Below, piece after piece: positions 28,164-36,332 of a stretch of DNA of 64,000 nucleotides (positions are counted from its first letter, which is position 1; each line of letters opens with the position of its first letter). The stretch is from Stieleria neptunia (GTDB lineage: Bacteria > Planctomycetota > Planctomycetia > Pirellulales > Pirellulaceae): contig NZ_CP037423.1 in NCBI RefSeq assembly GCF_007754155.1, forward strand, positions 6,506,567 through 6,570,566, in the 5' to 3' direction. The translations under genes were made by a program, and so were the position numbers. Under the pieces are notes generated by a model that searched no databases, had not been told where the DNA came from, and saw only the letters and a list, made by a program, of their open reading frames with translations.

Positions 28164-29177
28164 ATGAATGCTTGTCTGATGAATCCCCTGGAATCCGATC
28201 CGGTCACAGAACTATTGTCCAAGCTGTACCTGCCCAGGTGGCAGGCCGCGTATTGGCATCTGCCGACCCGATGGGGGCTGGACGTCCCCGCCGGCATCGT
28301 CAGCATGTACGTCATCACGCGGGGCGGGGGCTGGTTCGTTCCGGGCGGCAATGATCGGGGCGGCAATGAATGGGATGACAACACGCAGGGCAAAACGACC
28401 GCCGAACCGATCCGTGTCATCGCCGGCGACCACCTGATCACCACCGATGGCGGTCGACACCAACTGTTGCGGGAACTTGGCAGCGACACCGAACCGGTCG
28501 CCGAACGCCTCTCCGATGGCATCTGGCCGATTTTGCCGGACCCGCACGTTTCGACCACCGTCCTGTATGGACAATTTGAATTGACAGGGTTGTCGATCAA
28601 TCCCTTGGCAATCGGGTTGCCTGCCCTGATCCACCTCAATCACCGCCGCGACGGGGATCTCAAAACGTGCCTGCCGCTATTGGATCTGGCACACCAGGTG
28701 ATCCATGATGCGGCACCGGGTTGGCAACTGACGGTACGCAAGTTGGCCGAGCTGGTCTTGATTCAAACCCTGGCCACCGAGCTGCATCGCAACAGCCAGT
28801 CGGTCGACGAGGTAGATCAATCGGGGTTGCTGCGGGCGATGACCGACACCGTGATCGGTCCGGTGTTGAAGACGATGATCGAAACCCCCGAGTCTGCCTG
28901 GAACGTCCCCACGATGGCTCAGCGAGCCAGAGTTTCCAAGTCCGCGTTTTCCGACCGCTTTCGCAATCTTCTCGGTCGCGCCCCGCTGCAATACTTGACG
29001 GAATTGCGGATGCAAAAAGCGCGACGGTTGTTGCGTGAAACCGACGTCGAAATCGCCAGCATCGCGACTCAAGTCGGCTACGAGTCACCCTCGTCGTTCA
29101 GCAGCGTGTTCAAACGATGGAACGATTGCTCTCCGGCCGAATTTCGACGCTCGCGGTCGCTGGTCAAAACCGTATAA
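28164..29177 (+). CDS. AraC-family transcriptional regulator
   Basis: A 337-residue regulator. The N-terminal half is a cupin-like ligand domain (VSMYVITRGGGWFVPGG...IRVIAGDHLITTDGG). The C-terminal about 100 residues carry the two helix-turn-helix motifs: WNVPTMAQRARVSKSAFSDRFRNLLGRAPLQYL and IASIATQVGYESPSSFSSVFKRWNDCSPAEFRR, the latter the AraC signature. ATG 28164 was chosen because the 18 extra residues of the longest frame look unordered; ATG 28182 is also possible. Its stop codon touches the 97-bp element that follows. The target is unknown. Confidence 0.88.
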   Translation: MNACLMNPLESDPVTELLSKLYLPRWQAAYWHLPTRWGLDVPAGIVSMYVITRGGGWFVPGGNDRGGNEWDDNTQGKTTAEPIRVIAGDHLITTDGGRHQLLRELGSDTEPVAERLSDGIWPILPDPHVSTTVLYGQFELTGLSINPLAIGLPALIHLNHRRDGDLKTCLPLLDLAHQVIHDAAPGWQLTVRKLAELVLIQTLATELHRNSQSVDEVDQSGLLRAMTDTVIGPVLKTMIETPESAWNVPTMAQRARVSKSAFSDRFRNLLGRAPLQYLTELRMQKARRLLRETDVEIASIATQVGYESPSSFSSVFKRWNDCSPAEFRRSRSLVKTV

Positions 29178-29183
29178 GGACCG

Positions 29184-29280
29184 TCGGAACAATATGTGGG
29201 ATAGGCTTCCAGCCTGTCATGGTGAAAACGACAGGCTGGAAGCCTCTCCCACACTCAATTCCCGTCACTTATTGTTCCGA
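29184..29280. mobile_element. 97-bp MITE-like element, copy 1
   Basis: The outer ends TCGGAACAAT (29184-29193) and ATTGTTCCGA (29271-29280) are exact inverted repeats. Inside is a second palindrome: GTGGGATAGGCTTCCAGCC and its complement around a short ATGGTGAAAA spacer. A copy of the same length lies at 49231-49327. It contains no gene, so it would depend on a transposase elsewhere. Its right end overlaps the final codons of the cohesin gene. Confidence 0.75.
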
Positions 29281-29890
29281 AGTTCCTAACCGTTTCATCC
29301 GGGTCACGTTCGCTCGGCAACCAACTGGCCATCAACGCGTCGACACGATCGGGGCGCAACGGCCCCATCGGTAGATCGCCAGAGTGATCGATCCGACGCG
29401 AGGACGAATCGGCGAGCTGCGAGAACGGTTGCAGGACCGGCTGCCGATCCATCGGTGCGGTGACCGACAACGCGGCGGCACGTTCATCGAAATGCACATG
29501 GCTGACGGTGATCGGTGCGGCACCGGGTTGGCTCACACAAGCTTCCTCTTGGAAATCGATGCGGATCAAATCGCCCGCGGTCGCAGCCACCGGCTCCGCG
29601 GTAAACAAGAACGCCGTGATCGTACCGGCATCCTGGTCGATGTTGACGGACAGGGAGACCCTGCCATTCCAAAACTCCCCCGGTTCGACTTTCCATTCTT
29701 CCGCGCGAACCACGTTGGGGTCGTATTCGATTCGAATTTCCGCGGCGCGGACGTCCTGCGCGTTTTCAACACGCAGCGGCAAACGCAGCTCGCGCGCGGA
29801 TTCGTCGAAGGATTGCTCCACCGAAACGGTTGCTAACAATCGCCTGGATTCCAACCGCTCGGCGGCAAGCCTGCGTGTCTGAACTGCCAT
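29255..29890 (-). CDS. Cohesin-domain secreted protein
   Basis: A 211-residue protein starting MAVQTRRLAAERLESRRLLA, again the planctomycete LE-x-R-x-LL export-type motif. It is followed by a cohesin-like beta-sandwich (LRLPLRVENAQDVRAAEIRIEYDPNVV...GDLIRIDF). Cohesins bind dockerins or act as structural or carbohydrate-binding domains; no dockerin is visible nearby. The much longer frame from 30244 was rejected because its first 118 residues look noncoding. The last residues (NFGTISDGN and the stop) are encoded by the 97-bp mobile-like element, so the original C-terminus was probably lost. Confidence 0.75.
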   Translation of the reverse strand: MAVQTRRLAAERLESRRLLATVSVEQSFDESARELRLPLRVENAQDVRAAEIRIEYDPNVVRAEEWKVEPGEFWNGRVSLSVNIDQDAGTITAFLFTAEPVAATAGDLIRIDFQEEACVSQPGAAPITVSHVHFDERAAALSVTAPMDRQPVLQPFSQLADSSSRRIDHSGDLPMGPLRPDRVDALMASWLPSERDPDETVRNFGTISDGN

Positions 29891-30076
29891 CCTGGTCCCA
29901 CGGATCGAGAAGATCGAGAAGCGTGGCATCCCGCCACGGTGCATCACCCCGTGTCCTTTACCTGCTCGCCGATCCGCAGAACAAGGCCAACCGACGATCG
30001 TTGGCGAACTGGGCGGTCGATTTGGACGATCGAGAAAGTCGCCACGCCGGCGATTCCGTCGCGCAGTGCCATCTAC

Positions 30077-30239
30077 GTTAAAAGACCGGAGGGCTTGCGG
30101 GCTGTCGATTGAGTCGGGATCTGCTGAGTCAATGGTGAGCCGCTGGCCGTAAGGCCTCGGGCAGCGTCGCAGTGCCCGGCCGCTGACGCGGCGCGCGCGG
30201 CTCACAAAAACGACAGCCCGCTTGCGCCCCGCCGCTAAC
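30077..30239. repeat. Nested inverted repeats
   Basis: The outer arms GCGGGCTGTCG (30097-30107) and CGACAGCCCGC (30211-30221) enclose inner arms GTGAGCCGC (30135-30143) and GCGGCTCAC (30197-30205), plus a small GGCC-gtaa-GGCC hairpin. The flanks (CCGGAGGGCTTGCGG, GCCCCGCCGCTAA) resemble the repeat at 5892-5969. It fills most of the gap 29891-30302, where no gene is seen. Confidence 0.7.
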
Positions 30240-30302
30240 ATCACGTCCCCCGCTCGGCGTCAAAGAGACACCGACGCCTGGGCGATTTTCGCTGCCGGTC
30301 GG

Positions 30303-31490
30303 TTACCAAAGCTGCGTCATGGCGTAGACCTCTTCGAGGGTCTCGTCTTCATCCTGGTCGTCGGATGGGGGCACCACGGCGCTCATCGCAGCCGTGACGT
30401 CGGACGTCCCGAAGCTCTCGTCGGCCGCTGCCGGAATCGCTTCCCCCTCGCCGCCGGAAACTGACAGCAACGACTCGGAGGTCGCTGCAGCGGCGGTCGC
30501 GGATTCATTCGACGCGGCAAGCGAAGAAAGAGACGTCGCGGCATCAGCGGCGAAAGTTGTCGTGGGTGCCGTCGCGACACTCCCCGATTCCGCGTCGTCA
30601 TTGATTCGACCGATTTCGTTGGACCATGCATCGGAGCCGACGGGCATGACAAGCGTTGTCAGCAGCCGGTTGTACAAATATCCCGGAAGCAGGCCGAGTT
30701 CGGTGAAATTCTGGTCCTGCAACGCTTCGCCGGCCGTCAGCGTCGCCGTCAATTCATTGTTCCCGCCATCCAAGTAGGCGACAGGTTGTTGTTGGGTGAT
30801 GGTGTACGTCCCCGCCGCCAACTCGGTGAACTGGTAACTGCCATCGGCCGCCGTCACCGTTTGCTGCTCCGCGCCGGTGGTCGTGTGGATCAACCTGATC
30901 GTGACACCCGGAATTGCCTCTCCGGTATCCAAGCTGCCGTTGGCATTGGCGTCTGCAAACACGAATCCGGAGATCGTGTCCGAACCGCTTGCGACGATCG
31001 TCAGGGTTCCGTCGGTTTCATCGTCCCCCGCGATGGGTGACGGCGTGACACTGAGTTGGCCTTCGTTCAACACGACCGAGGTCAGATCGATCGTGGTCGC
31101 CGTCCCGACCGTTGCATCCCCGCCGACGGTGAACTGCAACTCGACCAGGCTTCCCGCGGTCGCGGCTTGTTCGGATGACGACGAGATGAAAATGACGATC
31201 GTGCCGGTTGCATCGTCGACATTCACGGTCACCTGGGTGTCATTGCCACTGTCCCAGACCGAGCCGGCGGTGACATCGGCTTGTTCCAGATCCAACAGGT
31301 CGCTGTCATAGCGGAGCCGGATCTCGGCACCACGGACTCCATCGGCGTCATCGATGTTGACGGGAACGGAAACCACCGACGCCGGCGCTGCCGTCAAATC
31401 ATCGGCGATGTCGACCGCGGCCAGTAACCGACGGGCCGAAAGACTCTCGATCGTCGGGCGTCGTCGTCTGTTTCTGGGAATCAATTTCAT
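30303..31490 (-). CDS. Cohesin and SdrD_B-like domain secreted protein
   Basis: A 395-residue protein. The N-terminus PTIESLSARRLLAAVDI carries the LE-x-R-like export motif in the variant form ES-L-S-A-R-R-LL. A cohesin domain (SVVSVPVNIDDADGVRGAEIRLRYDSDLLDL...GSLVELQF) covers about residues 35-160. An SdrD_B/Cna-B-type domain with a calcium-loop-like VFADANANGSLDTGEAIPG spans about 175-260. The acidic, Ala/Ser-rich C-terminus is unstructured. It lies just upstream of the other cohesin gene on the same strand, separated by repeats. The two probably act at the cell surface; no partner is known. Confidence 0.8.
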   Translation of the reverse strand: MKLIPRNRRRRPTIESLSARRLLAAVDIADDLTAAPASVVSVPVNIDDADGVRGAEIRLRYDSDLLDLEQADVTAGSVWDSGNDTQVTVNVDDATGTIVIFISSSSEQAATAGSLVELQFTVGGDATVGTATTIDLTSVVLNEGQLSVTPSPIAGDDETDGTLTIVASGSDTISGFVFADANANGSLDTGEAIPGVTIRLIHTTTGAEQQTVTAADGSYQFTELAAGTYTITQQQPVAYLDGGNNELTATLTAGEALQDQNFTELGLLPGYLYNRLLTTLVMPVGSDAWSNEIGRINDDAESGSVATAPTTTFAADAATSLSSLAASNESATAAAATSESLLSVSGGEGEAIPAAADESFGTSDVTAAMSAVVPPSDDQDEDETLEEVYAMTQLW

Positions 31491-31711
31491 GGGGCTGTCA
31501 GGCGGGGATTCGGGTAGGTGCTCAGGAACAAGGCGGATTCCGTCGCCCCGATGTCACAGAGTATCTGAAAAAAACCTGACGTCGACGTTTTTGATGTGCT
31601 GTTCTCCGATGCAATGGCCCTTGGGGGCAAGCGATGATCGCGCCAGAACGGACTTGTGTCGATCCCCATGCCGGTCGGGAGGTTCGATTCGTCGACCGAG
31701 GCGCGGTGGGA

Positions 31712-32314
31712 TCAGTGTTTGTTCTTGAACGACGAAATCACGTCCAGGGCGACGCGGTGCAGTTTGCGATTGCTGTCCATCGCCATCTTTCGCAGCATCC
31801 GGTGCGCTTCGGCTTCGCCCAGGCGCTCGTGCCGCATCAACAGCGACTTGGCCAGATCGATCTCCTTTCGTGAATCGAGCTGTGTCCGATATTTGTCGGC
31901 TTCATTTCGCAAGCGACGATAGGCCGCAAAGGTCGCCATCGCCAAGTCGATTGCCGGCTTGACTTTGACACGATCGACGCTGTCCACCATGTAGGCACAG
32001 ACGCCCGAGTCGACCGCCGCGTGGACGGTTTGAGCGTCTTGATCTTGAGCGAACATGACCACGGGCGTGGGTTGACGTTGCCGGATCTCGCGCAGTTGTT
32101 CCAGCGTGTCGCGTTTCGGACTATCCAGTTCGATCAGGACAACGTCGGGTTTGACGGTCGCCACCAGCGCGAACAGATCGTCCAGCCCCGACGTCGAAAA
32201 GACGTTGGTGTAACCGTTGTCCCGAAGGATCTTTTCCAGAATCGCGCGACGCTGGCTCGACTGGTCGACCAGCATCAGCTTGAGCGTCGGTGGCGGAAGC
32301 GGTGTCGCCATCAC
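31712..32314 (-). CDS. ANTAR-domain response regulator (NasT-like)
   Basis: A 200-residue regulator. A receiver-like domain (LKLMLVDQSSQRRAILEKIL...VVLIELDSPKRD) precedes a C-terminal ANTAR RNA-binding domain (RKEIDLAKSLLMRHERLGEAEAHRMLRKMAMDSNRKL). ANTAR proteins bind paired stem-loops in leader RNA and prevent premature termination, often in nitrogen genes. The acidic pocket is reduced: the phosphorylation position reads ELDSP. The GTG start directly follows the cyanase stop codon, with an ATG one codon later, so the genes are translationally coupled. It probably regulates its own cyanate operon. Confidence 0.88.
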   Translation of the reverse strand: MMATPLPPPTLKLMLVDQSSQRRAILEKILRDNGYTNVFSTSGLDDLFALVATVKPDVVLIELDSPKRDTLEQLREIRQRQPTPVVMFAQDQDAQTVHAAVDSGVCAYMVDSVDRVKVKPAIDLAMATFAAYRRLRNEADKYRTQLDSRKEIDLAKSLLMRHERLGEAEAHRMLRKMAMDSNRKLHRVALDVISSFKNKH

Positions 32315-32782
32315 TTAGAACTTTTTGTAGGGAAGAAATTTGCCGCTGAAGGTGATTTTCACTCGGTCTCCCTTCGGATCGGGTTCACGATCCACGTCAA
32401 TCGAAAAATCGATTGCGCTCATGATTCCGTCTCCGAATTCCTCTTGTGCCACTTCTTTCATCGCCATGCCGTAGACCTGCATGATTTCATAGAAGCGATA
32501 GACAAAAGGGTCGCTGGGAATCGTTTGCGTCAGCGAACCCCGATAGGGATAGCCTTGCAAGACCTTGCAGTCGGCGTCGGTCAACTCCAACACCTCCTTG
32601 ACCGCGGCGCAGTCGTCGTCGCTCATGGAGCATTGACCGGTCAGTGCCGCCGCGACCCAGACGGGACTCTGGCCGATCTTTTCGGCCAGTTCGGCCCAGG
32701 TCAGACTTTTGGCGACCTTGACCGATTCGATCTTGGTGACGACTTGCTCGAGGCTGGGCATGGGTTCTGTCATCGTGGTCAT
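32315..32782 (-). CDS. cynS: Cyanase (cyanate hydratase)
   Basis: A 155-residue enzyme, equal in size to E. coli CynS (156). It converts cyanate plus bicarbonate to ammonia and CO2 (via carbamate). The N-terminal helical DNA-binding-like fold (AKSLTWAELAEKIGQSPVWVAAALTGQ) and the catalytic C-terminal domain are complete. The active-site Arg and Glu are in VYRFYEIMQVYG and the Ser in FGDGIMSAIDF. The end, GKFLPYKKF, matches the family's GKYLP-x-K-x-F. ATG 32782 was chosen by alignment; the longer frame adds unrelated residues. It lies 70 bases after the transporter ATPase gene and directly before the ANTAR regulator. Confidence 0.95.
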   Translation of the reverse strand: MTTMTEPMPSLEQVVTKIESVKVAKSLTWAELAEKIGQSPVWVAAALTGQCSMSDDDCAAVKEVLELTDADCKVLQGYPYRGSLTQTIPSDPFVYRFYEIMQVYGMAMKEVAQEEFGDGIMSAIDFSIDVDREPDPKGDRVKITFSGKFLPYKKF

Positions 32783-32852
32783 TGAGAGTACTCTGCGAAA
32801 GGAGAAAGAAACTGCGGGGTCAAAGGTTCGGAATCCAACAAAACGAAGCCGT

Positions 32853-33770
32853 TCAATCCGAGACGGATGCATCACTCTGGGGATAGGCATCCATCGCGTG
32901 GGCGGTGTCATCCAACGCCGTCGGCCGGCGGTTGTGGTCGATCAAAAATCGCAAGATGCGTGTCCGCAACCGCATGTAGTCGTCCGATTCGATCAGTTGT
33001 TCACGCGTTCTCGGACGCGGGATATTGATATCGACGATTTCAGCGACCCGTGCTTCGGGGCCGTTGGTCATCAATGCAATTCGGTCGCTCAACAGAATCG
33101 CTTCGTCCACATCGTGGGTGACCATACAGACGGTCGCGCCGGCCACATCCCACATCCGAATCAGCTCGTCCTGGATCGATCCACGCGTCAACGCGTCGAT
33201 CTGAGCGAACGGCTCATCCAGCAGCAGGGCTTTGGGTTGCACCGCAAACGCGCGGGCCAGTCCGACGCGTTGGCGCATTCCGCCGGACAAGTGGGCGGGC
33301 ATTTTTTTACCGATATCGGTCAGGCCCATCAGATGCAAATAGCGCGTCGTGTGTTGGGCAACCTGTTTGCTGTCCCAAGACGGGAACGCCGAACGCACGG
33401 CCACGCGGACGTTGTCAAAGGCTGACATCCACGGCATCAGCGCGAACGACTGGAACACCACCATCCGGTCCAACCCCGGACCGTGCACCTTCTTGCCGTC
33501 GACCAGGATTTCGCCGGACGTCGGTTGGTCGAATCCCGCGATAATGTTCAGCAGCGTGCTTTTCCCGCAACCGCTATGCCCGATGATCGAAACAAATTCC
33601 CCGTTCGCGATCTCCAGCGACACGTCGCGGAAAACGCAGACCTGGCCGTCGCCGGTCAACGACGGAAAAAACTTTGATGCGTTGCGGACGGACAATTGAC
33701 CGTCGCTCGATTGGTCCGCTTCGGCAGGCGGAGCGGATTGAAGATCAGGAGTTGGCATTTCAAGTTGCAT
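32853..33770 (-). CDS. Cyanate/nitrate-type ABC transporter ATPase
   Basis: A 305-residue ATP-binding subunit of the nitrate/sulfonate/taurine class (NrtD/CynD-like). Walker A GHSGCGKST, Q-loop VFQSFALMPWM, signature LSGGMRQRVGLARA, Walker B ALLLDEPF and the switch His in VTHDVDEA are all present. It should energise the permease encoded upstream. The start ATG 33770 overlaps the permease stop codon by 11 bases, indicating translational coupling. The gene order with cyanase suggests cyanate as substrate; nitrate or nitrite cannot be excluded. Confidence 0.92.
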   Translation of the reverse strand: MQLEMPTPDLQSAPPAEADQSSDGQLSVRNASKFFPSLTGDGQVCVFRDVSLEIANGEFVSIIGHSGCGKSTLLNIIAGFDQPTSGEILVDGKKVHGPGLDRMVVFQSFALMPWMSAFDNVRVAVRSAFPSWDSKQVAQHTTRYLHLMGLTDIGKKMPAHLSGGMRQRVGLARAFAVQPKALLLDEPFAQIDALTRGSIQDELIRMWDVAGATVCMVTHDVDEAILLSDRIALMTNGPEARVAEIVDINIPRPRTREQLIESDDYMRLRTRILRFLIDHNRRPTALDDTAHAMDAYPQSDASVSD

Positions 33771-34665
33771 AGCTGGCCGCCTTGGAGAGTTTTGAGAACA
33801 GGGCATCCATCAGAAAGCCCACGAAGCCGACCACAAGGATGGCGAACAACACGCCGGCAATGTCCAAGTTGTTCCACTCGATCCACGTCAGATAGCCGAC
33901 ACCGAGTTCGCCGAGCAGCATTTCAGCCGGCACGACGGCCACCAGCGCCGAACCGAAACTGATCCTCAACCCCGCCACGATCGCCGGGGCCGCCGCCGGC
34001 AGGATCACCGTGAACAGTCGCCGGAACCAGCCGAATTCCAACATCCGAGAAACCCGCAAGTAATCCTTGTCGATCGATGACAACCCGAACGCCGTGTTCG
34101 CGATCGTCGGCCAAAGCGACGCCATGAACACCACCAGGATCGCGGTGATCGTCGGTTTTTGGACGGTGTACAACAGCAGGGGCATCCAAGCCAACGGGGA
34201 GATCGGCTTGAGCACCTGCAGGAACGGATTGACGGCATGAAAGATGACGGGGTTGAGTCCCACGACCACGCCGACCAGGATCGCGACCACGCTCGCCAGC
34301 ACGAACCCGACGCTGAATCGCGACACCGTGTAAAAAATCAGGTGACCGATTCCATGATCGTTGGTTCCGTTCTTGTGAAACGGATGCGAAAGCTCCTCGA
34401 CGATCTTTTTACCGACCAGCAGCGGTCCGGGCACGCCGCTGGTCTTTTCCTCGTTGAACACATAATCGCCGGCGTCGTTCATCACGATGTCGCCGTTGAA
34501 TTCCAGCAACATCAGTTCGTCTTCGGTTTTACCCGTCGGGTCGAACGCGGGCCGACTGGTCGCGTACTGCCAGCCGCCCAGCAGGGCAACTAAAATCACG
34601 ACGCTTAAAATCTTGGCTTGCCACCACTTCGGATCGCGCGGCAAACGCCAGGTTTTGGGATTCAT
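33760..34665 (-). CDS. Cyanate/nitrate-type ABC transporter permease
   Basis: A 301-residue inner-membrane subunit (NrtB/CynB-like). The first helix (about residues 20-36) is followed by a ~70-residue periplasmic insertion (FDPTGKTEDELMLLEFNGDI...), longer than in typical family members. Five further helices make up the BPD-type permease domain. The EAA-like coupling loop is IDKDYLRVSRMLEFGWFRRLFTVILPAAAPAIVAGLR. ATG 34665 was preferred over the longer frame. It lies 19 bases after the substrate-binding protein gene and overlaps the ATPase gene. Confidence 0.92.
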   Translation of the reverse strand: MNPKTWRLPRDPKWWQAKILSVVILVALLGGWQYATSRPAFDPTGKTEDELMLLEFNGDIVMNDAGDYVFNEEKTSGVPGPLLVGKKIVEELSHPFHKNGTNDHGIGHLIFYTVSRFSVGFVLASVVAILVGVVVGLNPVIFHAVNPFLQVLKPISPLAWMPLLLYTVQKPTITAILVVFMASLWPTIANTAFGLSSIDKDYLRVSRMLEFGWFRRLFTVILPAAAPAIVAGLRISFGSALVAVVPAEMLLGELGVGYLTWIEWNNLDIAGVLFAILVVGFVGFLMDALFSKLSKAASYAT

Positions 34666-34684
34666 CTTGAATTCGCCTGCGGGA

Positions 34685-36154
34685 TTAAAGGTTGTTGATC
34701 GGGAAACTCGCCAAGTACTCGTCGGGTTTGGCCGGATCAAATTCTTTGCCCATGATCACGTGTTTGGTGTAGGTTTTGGTGCGATCTTCGTAGCCCATTT
34801 CCGAGGCCAGTTCGTTGCACTTGGTTGCCATGTAGACTTCTTCGGCGACCGTCTTGTAATCGAAGTCGGTATCGACGTGCTTCCAACGTTTCATCTGGGT
34901 CAGGATCCAGACGGCCATCGAATGCCAGGGCATGGGGTCGAAATCGATCCGATCGGGAACGTTGCCGATGCCGCCCAAGCCTGTCGCGTAGCGACCGGTC
35001 AGCACTTGTTCCAGCACGGTGACGGGCTGGTTCAAGTAGTTTCGCGGCGCGATCGCTTTGGCGATTTCTTTGCGGTTGGACTTGTCCGACGCATAGGCCG
35101 TCGCGTCGACGATCGAGCGGAACAGTGCCAGGAACGTGTTGGGGTGTGTGTGGGCGAACTCTTGCGAGATCGCAAACGCACAACAGGGATGTCCTTCCCA
35201 GATTTCTTTGGAAAGCTTGAAAATGAACCCCGCATTTTCGTACACCGCCCGCTGGTTGAACGGATCCGGGGCCAAGTACCCGTCGACGTTGCCGGCTTTC
35301 AAATTCGCCACCATCTCCGGCGGCGGAACCACGCGGATTTGCACGTCTTTGTCCGGATGCAATCCTCCTTCGGCGAGGTAATAGCGAAGCAGGTAATTGT
35401 GCATGGAATATTCAAAGGGCACGCAGAACCGAAAACCTTTCATGTCCTGAGCGGTTCTGACGCCCTTGTGCTTGTTGGCCAGCGTGATCGCTTGACCGTT
35501 GATGTTCTCAACCGCCGGCATATAGAACGGAACCTTGGGCGATCCGGCACCGAGGGTGATCGACAGTGGCATCGGCGACAGCATGTGCGCCGCGTCGACT
35601 TCTTTGGTGATCGCCCAGTCACGGACCATCGCCCAGCCGCTGGCGCGTCGCACCTTCGCATTCAGACCGTGTTTTTCATAGAACCCCATCGGCTCGGCCA
35701 TGATGATGGGCGTGGCGCAGGTGATCGGGATAAAGCCGATCGAAAGATCCGGTTTTTCGATCTTGCCGATTTCCATCGCCATCGCTTTGGCCGTGTCCAA
35801 AGGAAACATGCCGCGGACGATTTCAGCGACCACACCGGCCCCCGCAGCCGCCAGTACCTTCCGCCGCGAAACATCACTCTGCCCAAAGATCGCCTTGACC
35901 ACCGCCGTTTCGACCGCGCGGCTCATCGCGTCTTCGGACGACAGTGTCGCTTGCGTGACGTCATGGTCGGTGTTGCGCTGCTCGTCTTGTTCGTGGCATT
36001 CTTGTTCGTGGCATCTCTCTTGATGGCATCTCTCTCGATGGCACTGCGATGGAGAGGCCGGTTCGCGATGCGAGTGCCCATGGCCGCATCCCGCGTGGTG
36101 TTGATGTTCAAGCGATTGATCGGGATCAAAGGGATCACGCCGAAAGACACTCAT
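34685..36154 (-). CDS. Cyanate/nitrate substrate-binding protein with Cys/His repeat
   Basis: A 489-residue binding protein of the NrtA/CmpA/CynA family (LSIGFIPITCATPIIMAEPMGFYEKHGL, WAMVRDWAITKEVDAAHMLSP, DGYLAPDPFN). A Tat-type signal SRRKVLAAAGAGVV begins only at about residue 91. Before it lies an unusual extension: residues 17-64 contain 11 His and 5 Cys, including four tandem C-H-x-x-x pentapeptides (residues 38-57). That composition suggests metal binding and is not part of the known family. The start at 36154 has a good AAGGA ribosome binding site. It is the first gene of the transporter-cyanase-ANTAR operon behind a sigma-54-like promoter. Confidence 0.88.
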   Translation of the reverse strand: MSVFRRDPFDPDQSLEHQHHAGCGHGHSHREPASPSQCHRERCHQERCHEQECHEQDEQRNTDHDVTQATLSSEDAMSRAVETAVVKAIFGQSDVSRRKVLAAAGAGVVAEIVRGMFPLDTAKAMAMEIGKIEKPDLSIGFIPITCATPIIMAEPMGFYEKHGLNAKVRRASGWAMVRDWAITKEVDAAHMLSPMPLSITLGAGSPKVPFYMPAVENINGQAITLANKHKGVRTAQDMKGFRFCVPFEYSMHNYLLRYYLAEGGLHPDKDVQIRVVPPPEMVANLKAGNVDGYLAPDPFNQRAVYENAGFIFKLSKEIWEGHPCCAFAISQEFAHTHPNTFLALFRSIVDATAYASDKSNRKEIAKAIAPRNYLNQPVTVLEQVLTGRYATGLGGIGNVPDRIDFDPMPWHSMAVWILTQMKRWKHVDTDFDYKTVAEEVYMATKCNELASEMGYEDRTKTYTKHVIMGKEFDPAKPDEYLASFPINNL

Positions 36155-36317
36155 GGTTAGATTCCTTGGAATGCGAAGATTCGAGCAGCAGCGCGCTGGC
36201 TCGCGATGGCGGAAGGGTCCGCGGTTTAGAAAGTCGGAACGACGTAGTGCGCATCCGCTTGTTTTTGATCGCTCAAAACATCCGATCACTCCGATGCTTC
36301 GCTGGCGAAATCACGTC
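36155..36317 (-). promoter_or_regulatory. Leader with two hairpins ahead of the cyanate operon
   Basis: Between the predicted promoter and the first start codon, the transcript can form a hairpin at 36209-36222 (GCGGA-ccct-TCCGC) and another at 36182-36203 (CGAGC...GCTCG with an inner CAG/CTG stem), 5 bases apart. The operon encodes an ANTAR protein, whose usual RNA target is a pair of stem-loops. The first could be drawn with a hexaloop, but the typical A1/G4 loop bases are not both there, so this is only a candidate. Confidence 0.35.
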
Positions 36318-36332
36318 GCAACAGTTGTGCCA
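36318..36332 (-). promoter_or_regulatory. Sigma-54 promoter of the cyanate operon
   Basis: On the minus strand the sequence reads TTGGCAC-AACTG-TTGCG. It matches the sigma-54 consensus TGGCAC-N5-TTGC exactly, with the required spacing. Transcription would start about 12 bases downstream (near 36306), giving a leader of about 150 bases. Sigma-54 control fits nitrogen scavenging and implies an enhancer-binding activator elsewhere in the genome. Confidence 0.65.

Noticed and set aside
29891..30244. N-terminal extension of the cohesin gene
   Set aside because: The sequence runs through intergenic inverted repeats and gives an Arg-rich random translation; the LE-x-R motif marks the real N-terminus just after 29890.
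34487..36160. 557-codon open frame on the plus strand
   Set aside because: It lies opposite the binding-protein and permease genes, whose families are certain. Its translation is a His/Arg-rich mirror with no signal or domain.
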